A stretch of DNA of 64,000 nucleotides, from assembly GCF_025352425.1 (NCBI RefSeq), contig NZ_JANXTI010000008.1, forward strand, positions 1-64,000. The letters are read 5' to 3'. Both the position numbers and the translations under genes were made by a program. Origin of the DNA: Flavobacterium sp. Its GTDB lineage: Bacteria; Bacteroidota; Bacteroidia; Flavobacteriales; Flavobacteriaceae. Positions 61,843 through 64,000 of the stretch are shown here, one piece after another. The notes beneath the pieces were generated by a model that worked only from the letters and a program-made list of their open reading frames with translations, was not told the DNA's origin and did no database searches. Every line of letters begins with the position of its first letter. Position 1 is the stretch's first letter.

Positions 61843-62415
61843 TTAAAATTTATCGAAAACGTTAGTCAAACGCGCTGTTACTTCCGCAATTGTTCCAATT
61901 CCGTCCACCACGTGAAACTTGCCTTGTCCTTCATAATAGTGCATTAAAGGAGCTGTTTTTTGGTTGTATTCATCGTAACGGTTTCTTATTTTTCCTTCGT
62001 CCTGATCGTCTGGTCTGCCTGAAGTTTTTCCTCTTTCCAACAAACGTGCGACTAAAATATTATCATCAGCTTCCAACGCTACAGTAGCTGTAACACTTTG
62101 GTTTTTTGTTTCCAAAAAAGTATCCAAAGCGGCTGCCTGCGCCAATGTTCTTGGAAAACCATCAAATAGAAAACCTGCTGATTGCGGATTTTTGTCCACT
62201 TCGCTTTGCAACATTTGAATGGTTACTTCATCGGGAACTAAATCGCCTTTGTCCATAAAAGTCTTGGCAAGTTGACCCAATTCAGTATTATTTTTAATAT
62301 TATATCTAAAAATATCGCCTGTTGAAAGATGTGTCAAATTGTATTTTTCTTTTAAAAATTCAGCTTGTGTGCCTTTTCCTGCACCTGGTTTTCCGAAAAG
62401 AACGATGTTAATCAT
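61843..62415 (-). CDS. adk: Adenylate kinase
   Basis: 190 aa. P-loop FGKPGAGKGTQ, STGDIFRYNI, FDGFPRTLAQA and a short LID (ERGKTSGRPDDQDEGKIRNR) without zinc cysteines, the short form of the enzyme. It equilibrates ATP, ADP and AMP. Here it sits with hpt, not in the spc operon as in many bacteria, and is flanked by related repeats. Confidence 0.97.
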   Translation of the reverse strand: MINIVLFGKPGAGKGTQAEFLKEKYNLTHLSTGDIFRYNIKNNTELGQLAKTFMDKGDLVPDEVTIQMLQSEVDKNPQSAGFLFDGFPRTLAQAAALDTFLETKNQSVTATVALEADDNILVARLLERGKTSGRPDDQDEGKIRNRYDEYNQKTAPLMHYYEGQGKFHVVDGIGTIAEVTARLTNVFDKF

Positions 62416-62452
62416 TTTAAATAATTATGAGTTATGAATTATAATTTATTCC

Positions 62453-62486
62453 GCTGCGCTCCATACAATTCGGCTGTGCCTCGGGT
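62453..62486. repeat. Intergenic repeat upstream of adk
   Basis: GCTGCGCTCCATACAATTCG followed by GCTGTGCCTCGGGT; an imperfect inverted counterpart of 61784-61812. Both are preceded by a GAGTTAT-AATTAT type AT-rich stretch. Confidence 0.5.
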
Positions 62487-62491
62487 TTGAG

Positions 62492-63022
62492 TTATTTCGC
62501 TAATTGATAGATGTCTGGTAAATTCCTTCCCAATCCATCATAGTCTAAACCGTAGCCAACAATGAACTTATTCGGAATTCTGATACCTACATAATCAATT
62601 TTAATGTCTTTTTTATAAGCTTCCGGTTTAAAGAAAAGGGTTGCGATTTTTAAATGCTTTACTTTTTTTTGCTTAAAAATAGCTTTCAATTCTTCAACCG
62701 TATTTCCGGTATCAACAATATCCTCTACAACAACCACTGTTCTTCCCTCTAAATCCTGATTTAGTCCAATCAATTGCTTTACATCATTGGTGGTTGATGT
62801 TCCTTCATACGAAGCCATTTTCACAAAACTCACTTCACACATACCGCGATATTGTTTCATCAAATCGCTCATCACCATAAAAGCGCCATTCAAAACACCA
62901 ATAAAAACAGGCACTTCGTCAAAAAAATCATCATCCATTTGTTTAGCCATATTCTTGATTGCAAAATCAATTTCTTCTGAAGAAATGAATGGTTCGAACG
63001 TTTTATCGTGGAGGTGTATCAT
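62492..63022 (-). CDS. hpt: Hypoxanthine phosphoribosyltransferase
   Basis: 176 aa. The PRPP-binding motif VVVVEDIVDTGNT and the FKPEAYKKDIKIDYVGIRIPNKFIVGYG tail are typical. It salvages hypoxanthine/guanine to IMP/GMP. It is divergent from the helical unknown at 63128 and upstream of adk. Confidence 0.95.
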   Translation of the reverse strand: MIHLHDKTFEPFISSEEIDFAIKNMAKQMDDDFFDEVPVFIGVLNGAFMVMSDLMKQYRGMCEVSFVKMASYEGTSTTNDVKQLIGLNQDLEGRTVVVVEDIVDTGNTVEELKAIFKQKKVKHLKIATLFFKPEAYKKDIKIDYVGIRIPNKFIVGYGLDYDGLGRNLPDIYQLAK

Positions 63023-63047
63023 ATGGTTTGGATTTTTAAATAAGCTG

Positions 63048-63055
63048 CAAAGATA
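63048..63055 (-). promoter_or_regulatory. Candidate -7 box TATCTTTG for hpt
   Basis: An exact TAnnTTTG match 25 bp before the hpt ATG; the -33 position has no TTG. Confidence 0.45.
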
Positions 63056-63127
63056 AGAAGTTGAATGTTAGAAGTTAGACCTTGGAAGTGAAAATGTTAA
63101 ATAAAATGTATTTTTTATATTTACAAA

Positions 63128-63664
63128 ATGGATACAACTTTTTTTAACCGAATCAGTAAAAGCAACGCTAGTACCAATTCCCGAAATGGTATTAGGGATT
63201 TTGTTATCGAAAATCCGGATTACATGAAGGATTTGGTAGCATTTGCAACAGATTTAACCAATAAAAATCAGTACAAAGCTGTTTGGATTATCGAAATGCT
63301 TGTGGAAACACATGCCGAAATGCTTATTCCTTTTGTTGATGTAATTTGCGCTACCATTTCAAAATACAAGCACGAATCCGCCATCAGAGGAATGTCAAGA
63401 ACCGCTTTCTTTCTAAGTACTTCCAAATCAATTCACTTAACAGAAACCCAACAGGAAAAATTAATTGAAATTTGTCTGGATTGGCTTATTGGCAATGCCA
63501 AAATTGCTCCAAAGGTTTACGCTATGTATACTTTGAGTCATTATACCAAGCAGCACGATTGGGTAAAAGAGGAATTGCAGAATATTATCAATAAAGATTT
63601 TGCCAAGCAATCTGCGGGATATAAAGCTGCCGCCAGAGAAGTTTTACTTCAACTATCCAAATGA
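63128..63664 (+). CDS. Small helical (HEAT-like) protein of unknown function
   Basis: 178 aa, no signal peptide, nearly all alpha-helix with repeated 30-40 residue helical pairs (FATDLTNKNQYKAVWIIEML, TISKYKHESAIRGMSRTAFF, IAPKVYAMYTLSHYTKQHDW), resembling HEAT/ARM repeats. It lies 66 bp upstream of purK on the same strand. No function can be assigned. Confidence 0.7.
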   Translation: MDTTFFNRISKSNASTNSRNGIRDFVIENPDYMKDLVAFATDLTNKNQYKAVWIIEMLVETHAEMLIPFVDVICATISKYKHESAIRGMSRTAFFLSTSKSIHLTETQQEKLIEICLDWLIGNAKIAPKVYAMYTLSHYTKQHDWVKEELQNIINKDFAKQSAGYKAAAREVLLQLSK

Positions 63665-63682
63665 TTTTTGGATTTGAAATAC

Positions 63683-63690
63683 TATCTTTG
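63683..63690 (+). promoter_or_regulatory. Candidate -7 box TATCTTTG for purK
   Basis: An exact TAnnTTTG match 40 bp before the purK ATG; -33 is not convincing. The predicted leader holds the small hairpin at 63701-63716. Confidence 0.45.
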
Positions 63691-63700
63691 TGCCAATCTA

Positions 63701-63716
63701 CCTGTCGGCAGACAGG
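63701..63716. repeat. Short palindromic motif CCTGTCGGCAGACAGG in the purK leader
   Basis: Six-bp inverted arms (CCTGTC/GACAGG) around GGCA. It resembles short palindromes scattered in Flavobacterium-type genomes and could be a repeat unit or an operator/hairpin in the 5' leader. Confidence 0.5.
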
Positions 63717-63730
63717 CAACATACGACTAA

Positions 63731-64000
63731 ATGAACTACTTCTCTTCCGATTTTAAACTTGGAATTCTCGGTGGCGGACAATTAGGCAAAATGCTATTGG
63801 CTGAAACCAGAAAATTTGATATTCAAACCTATGTTATTGATTCAAGCACAGAAGCGCCTTGTCAATTTGGCGCTACTCATTTCATAATTGGCGATTTGAT
63901 GAATTATGAAACCGTTTATGAATTTGGGAAAAAAGTAGATTTACTAACCATCGAAATTGAAAATATCAATCTTGATGCTTTGGATAAATTGGAAGCAGAA
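63731..64000 (+). CDS. purK: 5-(carboxyamino)imidazole ribonucleotide synthase PurK, N-terminal part
   Basis: Open for 90 codons from ATG 63731 to the window edge; absent from the ORF track because it has no stop here. MNYFSSDFKLGILGGGQLGKMLL is the PurK ATP-grasp N-terminal Rossmann-like motif, followed by YVIDSSTEAPC and TIEIENIN. It makes N5-CAIR in purine synthesis. The catalytic ATP-grasp domain lies off-window. Confidence 0.93.
   Translation, partial: MNYFSSDFKLGILGGGQLGKMLLAETRKFDIQTYVIDSSTEAPCQFGATHFIIGDLMNYETVYEFGKKVDLLTIEIENINLDALDKLEAE

Overview
The window looks like chromosome of a Flavobacterium-type member of the Bacteroidota. The DNA is AT-rich and starts lack Shine-Dalgarno sequences. 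Several promoters carry the Bacteroidota -7 box TAnnTTTG. There are secreted proteins with type IX secretion (T9SS) C-terminal sorting domains, a SusC/SusD pair, and an uninterrupted str-S10-spc-alpha ribosomal operon without tuf. The species cannot be fixed from the sequence alone.

Layout. 1-1620 (minus): N-terminal part of a large Ig-repeat surface protein that runs off the left edge; the ORF track misses it. 2005-17195 (minus): housekeeping genes and small operons: nitronate monooxygenase, T9SS subtilase, mnmA, a YwqK/MORN-repeat protein, proC, pyrG-yidC, a DUF3820 protein, a LysM/periplasmic-binding fusion coupled to OsmC, guaA and eno. 17416-19613: a secreted unknown convergent with carA. 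19614-19981: a cluster of dispersed intergenic repeats. 19982-37276 (minus): rpsL-rpsG-fusA-rpsJ-rplC ... rpoA-rplQ, 32 genes including rpmJ (too short for the ORF track), apparently driven by a near-perfect TTTG-N19-TACATTTG promoter. Most spacers in this operon are 23 nt or less; four are 62-101 nt, and three of those can fold into convincing hairpins. 37553-44161 (plus): an Omp85-like outer-membrane protein with a TTG start, then susC-susD. 44232-51514: rlmB, rhomboid protease, rarA, and a minus-strand operon TPR-mpl-radC-yjjG-unknown. 51804-59401 (plus): a giant Ig-repeat T9SS type C protein split in two by an apparent single-base frameshift. 59442-63022 (minus): hpt, adk, a CBS-domain hemolysin-family protein and obgE. 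63128-64000 (plus): a small helical unknown and the start of purK.

Functionally this is mostly core genome (translation, nucleotide synthesis, envelope biogenesis) punctuated by cell-surface genes: two repeat adhesins, a T9SS protease, an Omp85-like protein and a TonB-dependent uptake pair. I do not see a defence island, CRISPR array, prophage, transposase or tRNA gene. I found no new multigene system that I can defend. The most interesting signals are the structured spacers inside the ribosomal operon, the frameshifted giant adhesin and its 561-bp repeat array, the intergenic repeat elements, and promoter boxes so close to start codons that the mRNAs may be leaderless.
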